7,100 nucleotides of DNA from Candidatus Fermentibacterota bacterium (GCA_030620115.1 JAUXFG010000182.1:1-7100), one strand, 5' to 3'; counted from the first letter of the stretch, positions 1-6,740 are shown. Numbers and translations: made by a program. Notes: a model not told the origin generated them from the sequence alone.

Positions 1-7
1 CCCCTCA

Positions 8-106
8 GATTCTTCGGTCGCTTCGCTCTCTCAGAATGACACGCAATCACGCGTCCAATTAGGCACTACCCTTGTCATTCTGAGCGACTGCAAGGAGCGA
101 AGAATC
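8..106. repeat. Imperfect inverted repeat, 34-nt arms
   Basis: The arm at 8-41 is the imperfect reverse complement of the arm at 73-106. The outer 8 nt (GATTCTTC / GAAGAATC) and the inner 12 nt (CTCAGAATGACA / TGTCATTCTGAG) match perfectly, and the middle of each arm diverges. The arms are 31 nt apart. The phrase TCATTCTGAGCGA...GAAGAATCTCGATCC resembles an intergenic palindromic repeat I recall from many uncultured bacterial genomes, but that is from memory and was not searched. There is no coding capacity. It could be a decayed MITE-like element or a transcript-level hairpin. What is seen directly is the inverted symmetry; the mobile origin is inference. Confidence 0.6.
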
Positions 107-151
107 TCGATCCCTCCGATGGATTCCCTTTCCCTTGATCGGCCCTCCTCC

Positions 152-236
152 TCAGATTACAGATTCCAGATTGACAGATCATAGATTCTTCCCCGCATTC
201 CAGCATTCACGCAATCCAGCAATCCGCAATTCTTCC
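152..236. repeat. Stuttering AGATT / CAATCC low-complexity phrase
   Basis: AGATT or a near variant recurs five times at 7-9 nt spacing from 154 to 187. It then drifts into GCATTC and CAATCC units up to about 232. The 24 nt at 164-187 reappear with 22 matches at 3058-3081 in the other intergenic region. No open reading frame here looks real. Such near-tandem intergenic phrases occur in several anaerobic bacterial genomes. Their function is unknown, and slippage or spread of a small element are both possible. Confidence 0.5.
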
Positions 237-251
237 TCCCCCCATTCCCAC

Positions 252-280
252 CTGACTGGGACACTCGGTTCTGTTATCTT
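252..280 (+). promoter_or_regulatory. Weak candidate sigma70-type promoter for iorAB
   Basis: CTGACT (252-257, 4 of 6 to TTGACA) is followed after 17 nt by TATCTT (275-280, 4 of 6 to TATAAT). Transcription from about 287 would give a leader of roughly 78 nt before the iorA ATG at 365. It is the best-spaced pair I found upstream of iorA, but matches of this quality arise by chance. Alternatives such as TTGGCC/TTCTAT at 279-308 are weaker. Confidence 0.25.
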
Positions 281-353
281 GGCCCAATTATTCTGTCGGA
301 GATTCTATCCCGAAATGTCTCATGAACATCAATGAGCGATATTCACCTTCTGC

Positions 354-359
354 GAGGAG
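354..359 (+). promoter_or_regulatory. Ribosome binding site fixing the iorA start
   Basis: GAGGAG lies 5 nt before the ATG at 365. The in-frame ATG at 332 has no comparable purine-rich site upstream and would add 11 residues that do not look like the family's N-terminus. The start at 365 is therefore preferred. Confidence 0.75.
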
Positions 360-364
360 ACAAG

Positions 365-2182
365 ATGGCACGGAAAACCAGGATGCAGATTCCCCCTCCG
401 AACACGCGCCTGCTCTTGACCGGGAATCAGGCGTGTGCTCTCTCCGCCGCATCTTTTGGCTGCAACCTCGGCGTCGGCTACCCGGGGACACCCAGCAGCG
501 AAATACTTGCCGCGTTGGTGCAGATCGAGGGTGCGCATAAGACCCAGTGGGAAACAAACGAGAAGGTGGCCACCGAAAAAGCTATCGGTGCTTCCATGGC
601 CGGTGCACGTACGATCGTGACCATGAAACATGTTGGGGTGAATGTGGCCGCCGATCCTATTCTCAGCTTCGCATCCACATTCAATGGCGGCTTTGTTCTG
701 GTGGTGGGTGACGATCCCGGCTCACACAGCTCCCAGAATGAACAGGACACACGGATGTTCATGGGGCTTTTCGCCAATCTGCCGGTCTTCTCTCCTGCGG
801 ACAGCCAGGAGGTGTATGACTTTCTGAAGCTGGCATTCGAAGTCTCTGAGGAGCTGAAAACCCCAGCGGTCCTCAGGATGACCACCAATATCTGTCATGG
901 CGAGTCCATCATGATCACCGCGGAGCCCTGCGAACACGTACCATTGGGATACAAGAACGATTTTGCCAACAACGTAGTTCTTCCGGCCAACTTCAAGAAA
1001 TTGCGGCATCGGATTCTGACGAAACGTCTCCCGGCCCTCACGGAGTTCTCCGAGAAGACGCCCATCAACCGGGAAGATCCTGGAGAAGTAGGAGACTACG
1101 GGATCATTACCGACGGCGTGACCTTTACTCACGTGAAAGAAGTAGTAGGTGACCGGATACCGGTACTGAAGCTCGGTCTGGTTTTCCCCCTCCCAATGAA
1201 ACGCATCGCCCAATTCATAGAGAATCACCCCAAGACCGTCATCTGTGAGGAACTCGAGCCATATCATGAGCTGCAGGTCATGGCCCAAGGCCTCCCTATC
1301 CTGGGCGGGAAGAGCTTCTTTCCGAGAGAAGGGGAATTGAACGCAGGTATCGTGGCTCGGGGCCTCTCTCAGGCGGGCTTCCCCGTAGAGCTCTATCCCG
1401 AACCAGAAGGGGAAATCCCTGGTGTTCCACGCCCCCCGGCACTCTGCCCAGGCTGTCCACACCGGGCCACCTTCTACGTCCTGAATAAAATGAAGGCCAA
1501 TGTATTCGGTGACATTGGTTGCTATACGCTGGGGGGCCTCGAGCCGCTCAATGCGCTCCACGCATGCATCTGCATGGGGGCGAGCATCGGGATGGCTGCC
1601 GGTGTAGACGCGGTGGATCATCCCGAGAAGCCCGTGGTAGCAGTGATAGGGGATTCGACCTTCCTCCATTCGGGCATTACCGGCCTGTTGGGTGCGCGAT
1701 GGAATGGGGCGGGCATCACCGTGATCATACTGGACAATAGCATCACCGCCATGACCGGCGGACAACAACACCCCGGCCTCGCACATACTCTGGAAGGGGT
1801 CGATACCGGCGGCGTGGACCTTGAGGCATTGGTCAGGGCGCTGGGAATTGAACATGTCCAATCAGTCGATGCCTACAGCATATCCGAGATCAAGGAAGCC
1901 ATAACCAGAGCAGTAGAGCACCCGGAAATATCGGTGATCATCCCCCGTCAGCCGTGCGTTCTCATGCCGATAAAACGGCACTATAAGGTCTTCACCGTAG
2001 ATCTGGGGAAATGTATCGGTTGCCACACATGCCTGAAAGTCGGCTGCCCCTCCATCAGCCTTGCAGACGAGACAACCGACAAAGGGCGACGCAAATCACA
2101 TATCGATCCGCACACATGTATCGGCTGTACCGTCTGTGCCCAGGTGTGCCCTGTCAACGCAATCGTCGAGGTGGAGGAATAA
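365..2182 (+). CDS. iorA: Indolepyruvate:ferredoxin oxidoreductase, alpha subunit
   Basis: This is the catalytic, TPP-binding subunit of the cytoplasmic enzyme that oxidatively decarboxylates aryl-2-oxoacids such as indolepyruvate and phenylpyruvate to aryl-acyl-CoA and passes electrons to ferredoxin. The product is 605 aa, the usual IorA length. The N-terminal pyruvate:ferredoxin oxidoreductase-type domain (about residues 15-180) includes GYPGTPSSE (38-46). The TPP domain (about 355-520) includes LCPGCPHR, GDIGCYTLGG (382-391) and the cofactor-binding GDS (429-431) with its distal Asn in LDN (456-458). The C-terminus is a two-cluster ferredoxin domain. Its first motif is CX2CX2CX4CP starting at Cys550, and the second is CX2CX2CX3CP starting at Cys585. 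The start at 365 is chosen for its ribosome binding site. The stop is one base before iorB, so the two are surely co-expressed. An acyl-CoA-forming role in aromatic amino-acid fermentation, or the reverse reaction in biosynthesis, are both possible; the sequence does not tell which. Confidence 0.95.
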   Translation: MARKTRMQIPPPNTRLLLTGNQACALSAASFGCNLGVGYPGTPSSEILAALVQIEGAHKTQWETNEKVATEKAIGASMAGARTIVTMKHVGVNVAADPILSFASTFNGGFVLVVGDDPGSHSSQNEQDTRMFMGLFANLPVFSPADSQEVYDFLKLAFEVSEELKTPAVLRMTTNICHGESIMITAEPCEHVPLGYKNDFANNVVLPANFKKLRHRILTKRLPALTEFSEKTPINREDPGEVGDYGIITDGVTFTHVKEVVGDRIPVLKLGLVFPLPMKRIAQFIENHPKTVICEELEPYHELQVMAQGLPILGGKSFFPREGELNAGIVARGLSQAGFPVELYPEPEGEIPGVPRPPALCPGCPHRATFYVLNKMKANVFGDIGCYTLGGLEPLNALHACICMGASIGMAAGVDAVDHPEKPVVAVIGDSTFLHSGITGLLGARWNGAGITVIILDNSITAMTGGQQHPGLAHTLEGVDTGGVDLEALVRALGIEHVQSVDAYSISEIKEAITRAVEHPEISVIIPRQPCVLMPIKRHYKVFTVDLGKCIGCHTCLKVGCPSISLADETTDKGRRKSHIDPHTCIGCTVCAQVCPVNAIVEVEE

Positions 2183-2183
2183 G

Positions 2184-2774
2184 ATGTACGAGAAAACAGT
2201 GAACATTCAGCTTGCCACGGTTGGCGGCCAGGGCGGTATCTTGGCATCCAGCATCATTGCCCAGGTTGCCTTCGACGCGGGCCTTGATGTGAAGAAGCGT
2301 GAGGTCCATGGGATGAGCCAGCGAGGCGGCGTGGTTACCAGCGATGTACGGTTCGGTAAGCAGGTCTGCTCCCCCATGGTTCCTCAAGGTTCCATCGACT
2401 TTCTGCTCGCATTCGAGCAGGCGGAGGGGCTGAGGGCCATCCCGAATCTCAAGAATGGAGGCGTGGTAATCACCAACACGCAGACTATCATTCCCCCCAT
2501 CGTGGCCATTGGAAAAGGTACGTATCCGGACAATGCTCTGGCCGCCATAGCAGAGCGGGTCAAGCAATCGTTCACGCTCGATGCCATGAGACTGGCCGAA
2601 GAGGCCGGCTCAGCAAAAACGGTGAGTACGGTGATGCTGGGAGCGCTCTCCGTATTCCTTGATTTCTCTGAAGAGGCCTGGCTGAAGGCCATCAGATCCA
2701 AGGTCCCAAAGAAAACAATCGAGATCAATCAAAGAGCCTTCGAAGCCGGGAGAACCTCGGTTAACCCGGATTGA
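2184..2774 (+). CDS. iorB: Indolepyruvate:ferredoxin oxidoreductase, beta (gamma-type) subunit
   Basis: This is the small partner subunit of IorA, 196 aa, the normal size for IorB. It belongs to the pyruvate/2-oxoacid:ferredoxin oxidoreductase gamma-domain family. The glycine-rich loop VGGQGG (residues 13-18) follows the first beta strand. The family signature KREVHGMSQRGG (38-49) comes next, and LLAFEQAEGLR (74-84) is also typical. The ATG at 2184 is preceded by GGAGG at 2173-2177, 6 nt away and inside the end of iorA, and only one base separates the genes, so translation is probably coupled. The reading frame is open further upstream to 2061, but that stretch overlaps the second iron-sulfur motif of iorA in another frame and is not part of the protein. 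A strong hairpin begins two bases after the stop codon and probably ends the operon. Confidence 0.94.
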   Translation: MYEKTVNIQLATVGGQGGILASSIIAQVAFDAGLDVKKREVHGMSQRGGVVTSDVRFGKQVCSPMVPQGSIDFLLAFEQAEGLRAIPNLKNGGVVITNTQTIIPPIVAIGKGTYPDNALAAIAERVKQSFTLDAMRLAEEAGSAKTVSTVMLGALSVFLDFSEEAWLKAIRSKVPKKTIEINQRAFEAGRTSVNPD

Positions 2775-2775
2775 C

Positions 2776-2801
2776 CGCGGGTCGAGCTTGCTCGACCCGC
2801 G
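2776..2801 (+). terminator. Strong hairpin ending iorAB
   Basis: A perfect 11-bp stem, CGCGGGTCGAG (2776-2786) with CTCGACCCGCG (2791-2801), has a 4-nt CTTG loop and sits 2 nt after the iorB stop. No T-run follows, so it is not a textbook intrinsic terminator. It may act in bidirectional or Rho-assisted termination, or protect the 3' end. Its distal arm overlaps a second possible stem, GCGAGAA (2799-2805) with TTCTCGC (2823-2829), so the two cannot both form fully. Confidence 0.55.
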
Positions 2802-2868
2802 AGAATCTTCCTCACGTGGGGGTTCTCGCAAGAATAGGTTTGCAGTCTTGGCGTACAACATCCCGTAG

Positions 2869-2894
2869 GTCGGGTTAGCGTAGCGTAACCCGAC
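2869..2894. repeat. REP-like palindrome
   Basis: GTCGGGTTA (2869-2877) and TAACCCGAC (2886-2894) form a perfect 9-bp stem around an 8-nt GCGTAGCG loop. Flanked by GTAG and AA, it closely resembles a widespread intergenic repeat (TAGGTCGGGTTAGCG...CGTAACCCGACA) that I recall from many proteobacterial genomes. Only one copy lies in this window. No REP-associated transposase is encoded here. The symmetry is seen directly; the family assignment is from memory. Confidence 0.6.
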
Positions 2895-2907
2895 AACTCC
2901 CCATGTA

Positions 2908-2938
2908 GGGGCATCCGTCAGCTGACGGGCCGTGCCCC
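2908..2938. repeat. Nested palindrome
   Basis: GGGGCA (2908-2913) pairs with TGCCCC (2933-2938). The interior contains a perfect 14-nt palindrome, CCGTCAGCTGACGG (2915-2928). The phrase GTAGGGGCA...CGTGCCCCC resembles another known style of intergenic repeat. It lies 13 nt after the REP-like palindrome and 2 nt before the next hairpin. Confidence 0.5.
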
Positions 2939-2940
2939 CC

Positions 2941-2981
2941 GGAGGACTGAGGGCAGTCCTCCCCTCCGAGACGACCGGAGG
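2941..2981. repeat. Two abutting hairpins
   Basis: GGAGGACTG (2941-2949) pairs perfectly with CAGTCCTCC (2954-2962) around an AGGG loop. It is followed without a gap by CCTCCG (2963-2968), which pairs with CGGAGG (2976-2981) around a 7-nt loop. Both lie in the convergent intergenic region. Neither has a T-run after it. They form the end of a hairpin series that begins at 2776. Confidence 0.5.
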
Positions 2982-2986
2982 TCGCA

Positions 2987-3122
2987 CCTTTGCGTCTTCT
3001 TGTCACGCCGAAGCCTTGGCGAAGGCGGATGCGTGAGGCTCATCCCAAATCCCATTCTTCCAGATTGACAGATTGTAGATTGCCAGATTCCACATTCTTC
3101 CTATCGCCTTTGCGTGAGGCTC
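2987..3122. repeat. Mosaic of short direct repeats in the convergent intergenic region
   Basis: TGCGTGAGGCTC occurs at 3030-3041 and again at 3111-3122. CCTTTGCGT occurs at 2987-2995 and 3107-3115, and CATTCTTCC occurs twice at 3053-3061 and 3093-3101. Between them is the AGATT phrase, whose 24 nt at 3058-3081 match 164-187 with two mismatches. The segment CGCCGAAGCCTTGGCGAAGG (from 3006) has inverted symmetry (CGCC/GGCG), and its CGAAGGCGG tail (3020-3028) recurs at 7030-7038. No credible gene is present. Confidence 0.5.
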
Positions 3123-3141
3123 CTCTTTCTTCTGACTCTAC

Positions 3142-3161
3142 AAAATCCCGCCCTGGCGGGA
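3142..3161 (-). terminator. Rho-independent terminator of the FIST-kinase operon
   Basis: Read on the minus strand, the 7-bp stem TCCCGCC...GGCGGGA (3161-3146, 2-nt minimal loop) is followed directly by TTTTG (3145-3141). It begins 23 nt after the kinase stop codon at 3185. An alternative stem, GGGAG...CTCCC (3158-3171), overlaps its upstream arm. The GC-rich stem and T-run together fit an intrinsic terminator. Confidence 0.7.
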
Positions 3162-3184
3162 GTAAACTCCCCCGCACTAAGCGC

Positions 3185-5305
3185 CTAACAGCTGCTGTTT
3201 CCTGCCAGAAGCGCATTGAGAACTTCGCTCAGTTCTTCAATCCTGTACGGCTTCGCAACAACACCTTTGAATCCGTGGTCCATGTAGGCGGAAGCAACCG
3301 GACCACTGAAATAGCCGCTTGAGACGACAGCCTTCACATCGGGATCGATTTCCCTCAGTCGATGGATGGCTTCCGTACCGCCCATTCCTCCTGGGATCGT
3401 CAAGTCCATGATTACCGCATCAAATGCTTCGCCGGCTTCCATGGCTGCTGAATACAATCTGATAGCTTCTGCGCCGTCCTTGGCTAACTCGACATCATAC
3501 CCCAGATGCCTCAGCATCTCGCCACCGATCTCCCTCACCAACTGCTCGTCATCCATGAACAATATCCTACCCTTGCCCAGGAGCAACATCCGCTGTTCTT
3601 CGGCCTTTGGACGAATCTTCTTTGACGAGGCGGGTAGATAGATGTGGAATGTAGCGCCTTCACTTGTCGTTGAATCTACCGTAATATGCCCGCCATGTTT
3701 GCTTATTATCGAATAGGAGATGGCAAGCCCAAGACCGCTTCCCTTTTGTTTCGTGGTGAAATAGGGGTCAAAAACCTTTTGCAGGTGCTCCTCAGGTATC
3801 CCCATCCCCTGATCACGGATGGATATCTTAACATATCTTCCTGGAGGGAGCGGCAGGCTCTTTGGCGTTGCCATGGACATGTTCTCGGCACAGATCTGAA
3901 TTGTTCCTCCATTCGGCATGGCTTGATCCGCATTGAGGATCAGATTGTGAATCACTTGACTGAATTGCCCCACATCAACTTCAACTGGCCAGAGGTCATC
4001 GACCATTCTGAAAGTACATGAAGTCTTCGAACCACGAAGAACGAATTCTGTTGATTCTTGCATAACTTCGGAGATAGAAGTGGTCTTCTTGAGAGGCGAT
4101 CCTCCTTTCGAGAAGGTCAGCAGCTGCTGAGTAAGGAGCTGAGCTCTCGCAGCAGCGCTCTCCGCCCTTTCCAAGTGCTCACGAGAGTCCCGTCCTTTCG
4201 TCCCACCCAGCTTCGCGAGGGAAATACTCCCGAGAATCGCGGTCAGGATATTATTGAAATCGTGCGCGATGCCCCCTGCGAGAATCCCCACAGATTCAAG
4301 CTTCTGCGTTTTCAGAAGCTCCTCTTCCATTCTCTTGCGCTGAGAGATATCTGTCAGGAAAGTCAGCGAGGCGGGCCTCTCTTCCCACATGACTTCAACC
4401 CCGGTGGTCTCCAGCCACACGATATCTCCGTTTCTCTTGATGAGCCTGAAACTATCCTGGGTACTCTTCGCATTTCTCAGCTCATGCAAGCCGGTCTCCA
4501 ACACGGTATCTCGATCATCCGGATGTACAAGATCCCGGAGAGCTGTTGAAGTCAATTCATCATTGGAGTACCCCGAAATCCCTGTCATCTTGGGATTGGC
4601 GAATCTAATTATGTCATCCTGGATCACCACAATGCCTTCACCAGCGTTTTCGATTACTGACCTGTATTTCTCCTCTGAATCCCGAAGCGCAATCTGCGCC
4701 CGCCTATGCCTGCGCAGAGAAAGCACACCGCTGAACCCCAGGAGTATCATGAGGATTCCGATCAGCAAAGCGACAAGGAACGTAGTGGCGAGCTGCTGAT
4801 GGATTCTATTCAATGACAACCCAACTCGAGTGAACCCAATCACTTTCTGAGGTTCATCTTCAGATAGGGGGATGAGTACTCCACTCGCGAGAATAGGACC
4901 ATAGAAATCATAGATCTTGTCCCCTTCTGCGGTGTGGCCAATCCTTCTCAAGCATGTTCTCTCTCTCAATATCTTTTCCACGATGTCGGGCGGAATACTC
5001 TCCTTCAGTCCCACCTTCTTTCTTGAGACGATAATGCGGCCGTTTGCATTGTAGACCGCAACCGCAACGACATCGTCTCCTGCAAGAACCCCTCTCAAGG
5101 GCGGTTCGAGAAATGTCTCATCCTCAGAGAGTACACCCAGCTCGCAGGAATGCATCAGCCCATCTGATGCGGAATAACCAAACTCGGTTAATTTCTGATC
5201 GAGCAAAACATTGAATCTATGGAGAAAGAAGAGCAAGCAAAACAGAGATATCACCACAATCAAAGGCACTACATAGCTGGTGTATTTCTCTACAACGCCC
5301 TTCAA
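3185..5305 (-). CDS. Membrane-bound PAS hybrid sensor histidine kinase
   Basis: The product is 706 aa and probably senses a signal outside the inner membrane and autophosphorylates. TM1 (about 10-29) and TM2 (about 173-196) bracket an extracytoplasmic region of about 140 residues that looks like a PDC/Cache- or CHASE-type sensor, with AVAVYNANGRII (81-92) as its recognisable strand. There is no HAMP; a PAS domain with its PAC end (about 208-325) follows TM2 directly. The dimerisation domain has GGIAHDFNN with phospho-accepting His348. The ATPase domain has the N box around Asn454-Asn458, DQGMG (498-502), the F box FDPYFTTK (512-519) and GSGLGLA (522-528). The C-terminal receiver has Asp585-Asp586, phosphoacceptor Asp634, Ser662-Ser663 and Lys685, so it looks active. 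The start is a TTG, the only start that keeps TM1. The gene follows the FIST gene by 47 nt in one operon. No HPt domain or output regulator lies nearby, so the downstream target is unknown. The kinase assignment is firm; the ligand is not known. Confidence 0.92.
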   Translation of the reverse strand: MKGVVEKYTSYVVPLIVVISLFCLLFFLHRFNVLLDQKLTEFGYSASDGLMHSCELGVLSEDETFLEPPLRGVLAGDDVVAVAVYNANGRIIVSRKKVGLKESIPPDIVEKILRERTCLRRIGHTAEGDKIYDFYGPILASGVLIPLSEDEPQKVIGFTRVGLSLNRIHQQLATTFLVALLIGILMILLGFSGVLSLRRHRRAQIALRDSEEKYRSVIENAGEGIVVIQDDIIRFANPKMTGISGYSNDELTSTALRDLVHPDDRDTVLETGLHELRNAKSTQDSFRLIKRNGDIVWLETTGVEVMWEERPASLTFLTDISQRKRMEEELLKTQKLESVGILAGGIAHDFNNILTAILGSISLAKLGGTKGRDSREHLERAESAAARAQLLTQQLLTFSKGGSPLKKTTSISEVMQESTEFVLRGSKTSCTFRMVDDLWPVEVDVGQFSQVIHNLILNADQAMPNGGTIQICAENMSMATPKSLPLPPGRYVKISIRDQGMGIPEEHLQKVFDPYFTTKQKGSGLGLAISYSIISKHGGHITVDSTTSEGATFHIYLPASSKKIRPKAEEQRMLLLGKGRILFMDDEQLVREIGGEMLRHLGYDVELAKDGAEAIRLYSAAMEAGEAFDAVIMDLTIPGGMGGTEAIHRLREIDPDVKAVVSSGYFSGPVASAYMDHGFKGVVAKPYRIEELSEVLNALLAGNSSC

Positions 5306-5311
5306 TTTGCA

Positions 5312-5316
5312 CTCCC
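5312..5316 (-). promoter_or_regulatory. Ribosome binding site supporting the TTG start of the kinase
   Basis: On the minus strand GGGAG lies 6 nt before the TTG at 5305. The upstream frame has no ATG, GTG or TTG before an in-frame TAG within the end of the FIST gene. The next internal Met codon is at residue 51, beyond the first membrane segment. The TTG is therefore the likely true start and may keep kinase levels low relative to the FIST protein. Confidence 0.65.
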
Positions 5317-5352
5317 GGACAATGATATGTTTCGGCTGATCCGAATCTATAT

Positions 5353-6732
5353 CTATCTCTTGCTAAAGACAATCATGGAGCTCATGCAGTTGCCGAATTT
5401 GTTCCCTACACCGGCGAAATAACCAAACTCGCCACACGAGAATAGACCAATGAAAGGCGCATTCCCCAGGGCGTCGTTGATCTTTGGACCAATGGCATCC
5501 CTTGCCTCCTCCGGAATGCAAAGCATCGTGCCGGAGCAGTAATCCATGAGGCCTCCGGCAATCTCCTCCTCGGTAATTCGCCCCAAAGAACGGGCCAGTC
5601 TTGCCGTCAGCGCTGGTCTTTCTACCAGCATATCTCTACTGCCCTCAAGCAAGTACACTATGCCTCCCTCTTTCACATCGGAACCAACTGTCAGACTGCT
5701 GTCGACGTTGAAATGATGAGGGTATATGAGCCGATAGTTGGCTATGCCTCCAACCTCGACTATTCTCTCCCCCAGGGGATGCAAGCATGTGACATCGATG
5801 AAGAAACCATCAGTTCCCAATTTCTCGGTGAGCAGGCCATCAAGCCATTCATTGTACACCACATCTGCGGGTCTCTGATCGATTTCTTTGATCTTCCTGC
5901 CTTTATCGGCGATCTTCGTGGCCACACCTTCTGTTTGAGTCGGATTGAATCCACACAGGAATTTGTAGCCAACCTTTAAGTCCGTATAGATGGCGCCAAC
6001 CACCACGCCTTTCTGATAGCTTCTGGTATTGGCAAAGACCCTCCAGTTCCCCGCGAAATGAGTATCCGAGGCTACCCCTCCCACTACCGGAACATCATTC
6101 CCGAAAACCTCCACGATACCGGATAGTATCTCCTCATCAATGCCCAGCTCGAAGCTGCCGGTATATATGAGAACAATTTTCGGTTTCTCCTCTATTCCCT
6201 TGCCGGCGTCCTCCAGGGCGTTCAACGCAGCCGCCCTCCCTGCTTCGCTCGCCGAGCTCGTATCATCGAGAACCGAAACACCAAGTCCAAGTGTCATATC
6301 AGAGGAGGAGAATCCCATCATAGCCAAGGAACCATTATCGCCTATGCTGAATCCTCCATTGCTCATTACCCCCACAAGCGAAGTGGCTCCCAGAATCCTG
6401 ACTCCGGAACCCAGGAGTCGATTGAGTTCTGCGAGGATCTCATCCGAGTCATAGCTCACCTCGCCAAACAGAACCACAAACTGAGGCTTCTGGTTGTCCA
6501 ACCCCGCGAGCATTTCTTGGTAAGCTTCTTCAACGGCGGCCTTTGCATCGTCTTTCACGCTTTCCCCCGCGCCGATCTTCAGCCTCACCCCCGTCTCCTC
6601 TCCTGACGAAGTCGCGAGAAGCTCAGGATCCTCTCCAGATGTTTTCTCTGCTGCTATCATCAAGAAGCCTGCCAATAATACGATTGTCGGCAGGATACCT
6701 GATGCACATCTGTGTGCTGTTGTTGGTCTCAT
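5353..6732 (-). CDS. Exported FIST-domain sensory protein
   Basis: The product is 459 aa. FIST proteins are ligand-binding sensory proteins, and some are encoded with histidine kinases; NosP, encoded with NahK, is a heme-based nitric oxide sensor. Residues 1-28 look like a Sec signal peptide, with a hydrophobic core at about 13-28 and a possible cleavage after IAA; there is no lipobox. FIST_N follows (about 50-280), with the strands FVVLFG and RILGATS and the hallmark VVGGVASD (216-223). FIST_C (about 290-450) includes HPLGERI (318-324), VKEGGIVYLL and the closing LFSCGEFGYFAG (430-441). His225, His318, His339 and His340 are possible metal or heme ligands, which is speculation. The mature part has six cysteines (260, 316, 399, 405, 433, 449), so disulfides are possible. 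The ATG at 6732 is chosen over the in-frame TTG at 6747 because the strong Shine-Dalgarno lies between them. First gene of the operon, with the kinase next. FIST assignment is strong; export is likely; the ligand is unknown. Confidence 0.88.
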   Translation of the reverse strand: MRPTTAHRCASGILPTIVLLAGFLMIAAEKTSGEDPELLATSSGEETGVRLKIGAGESVKDDAKAAVEEAYQEMLAGLDNQKPQFVVLFGEVSYDSDEILAELNRLLGSGVRILGATSLVGVMSNGGFSIGDNGSLAMMGFSSSDMTLGLGVSVLDDTSSASEAGRAAALNALEDAGKGIEEKPKIVLIYTGSFELGIDEEILSGIVEVFGNDVPVVGGVASDTHFAGNWRVFANTRSYQKGVVVGAIYTDLKVGYKFLCGFNPTQTEGVATKIADKGRKIKEIDQRPADVVYNEWLDGLLTEKLGTDGFFIDVTCLHPLGERIVEVGGIANYRLIYPHHFNVDSSLTVGSDVKEGGIVYLLEGSRDMLVERPALTARLARSLGRITEEEIAGGLMDYCSGTMLCIPEEARDAIGPKINDALGNAPFIGLFSCGEFGYFAGVGNKFGNCMSSMIVFSKR

Positions 6733-6740
6733 TCCCTCTC

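Noticed and set aside
332-364. Upstream in-frame ATG that would lengthen IorA by 11 residues
   Set aside because: The strong Shine-Dalgarno at 354-359 serves the ATG at 365, and the extra residues do not resemble IorA N-termini.
1649-1657. GDS in place of the classic GDG in the TPP-binding motif of IorA
   Set aside because: As I recall, GDST at this site is typical of the IorA family, so it is not a defect.
722-1861. 379-aa open frame antisense to iorA
   Set aside because: It is a shadow of iorA's codon usage. The protein is low in recognisable motifs, has no ribosome binding site, and sits wholly within a well-identified gene.
2776-2981. CRISPR array
   Set aside because: The hairpins differ from one another and there is no regular repeat-spacer period.
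2610-3322. Frames of 125 aa (minus) and 110 aa (plus) across the convergent intergenic region
   Set aside because: They run through palindromes and repeats or into the ends of iorB and the kinase gene, and their composition is unlike a protein.
4058-4549. 163-aa plus-strand frame within the kinase gene
   Set aside because: It is a shadow of the kinase coding region on the other strand, with no motif or start signal.
5331-5345. 5-bp stem (TTCGG...CCGAA) between the FIST and kinase genes
   Set aside because: It is too short and has no T-run; it is not a convincing terminator or attenuator within the operon.
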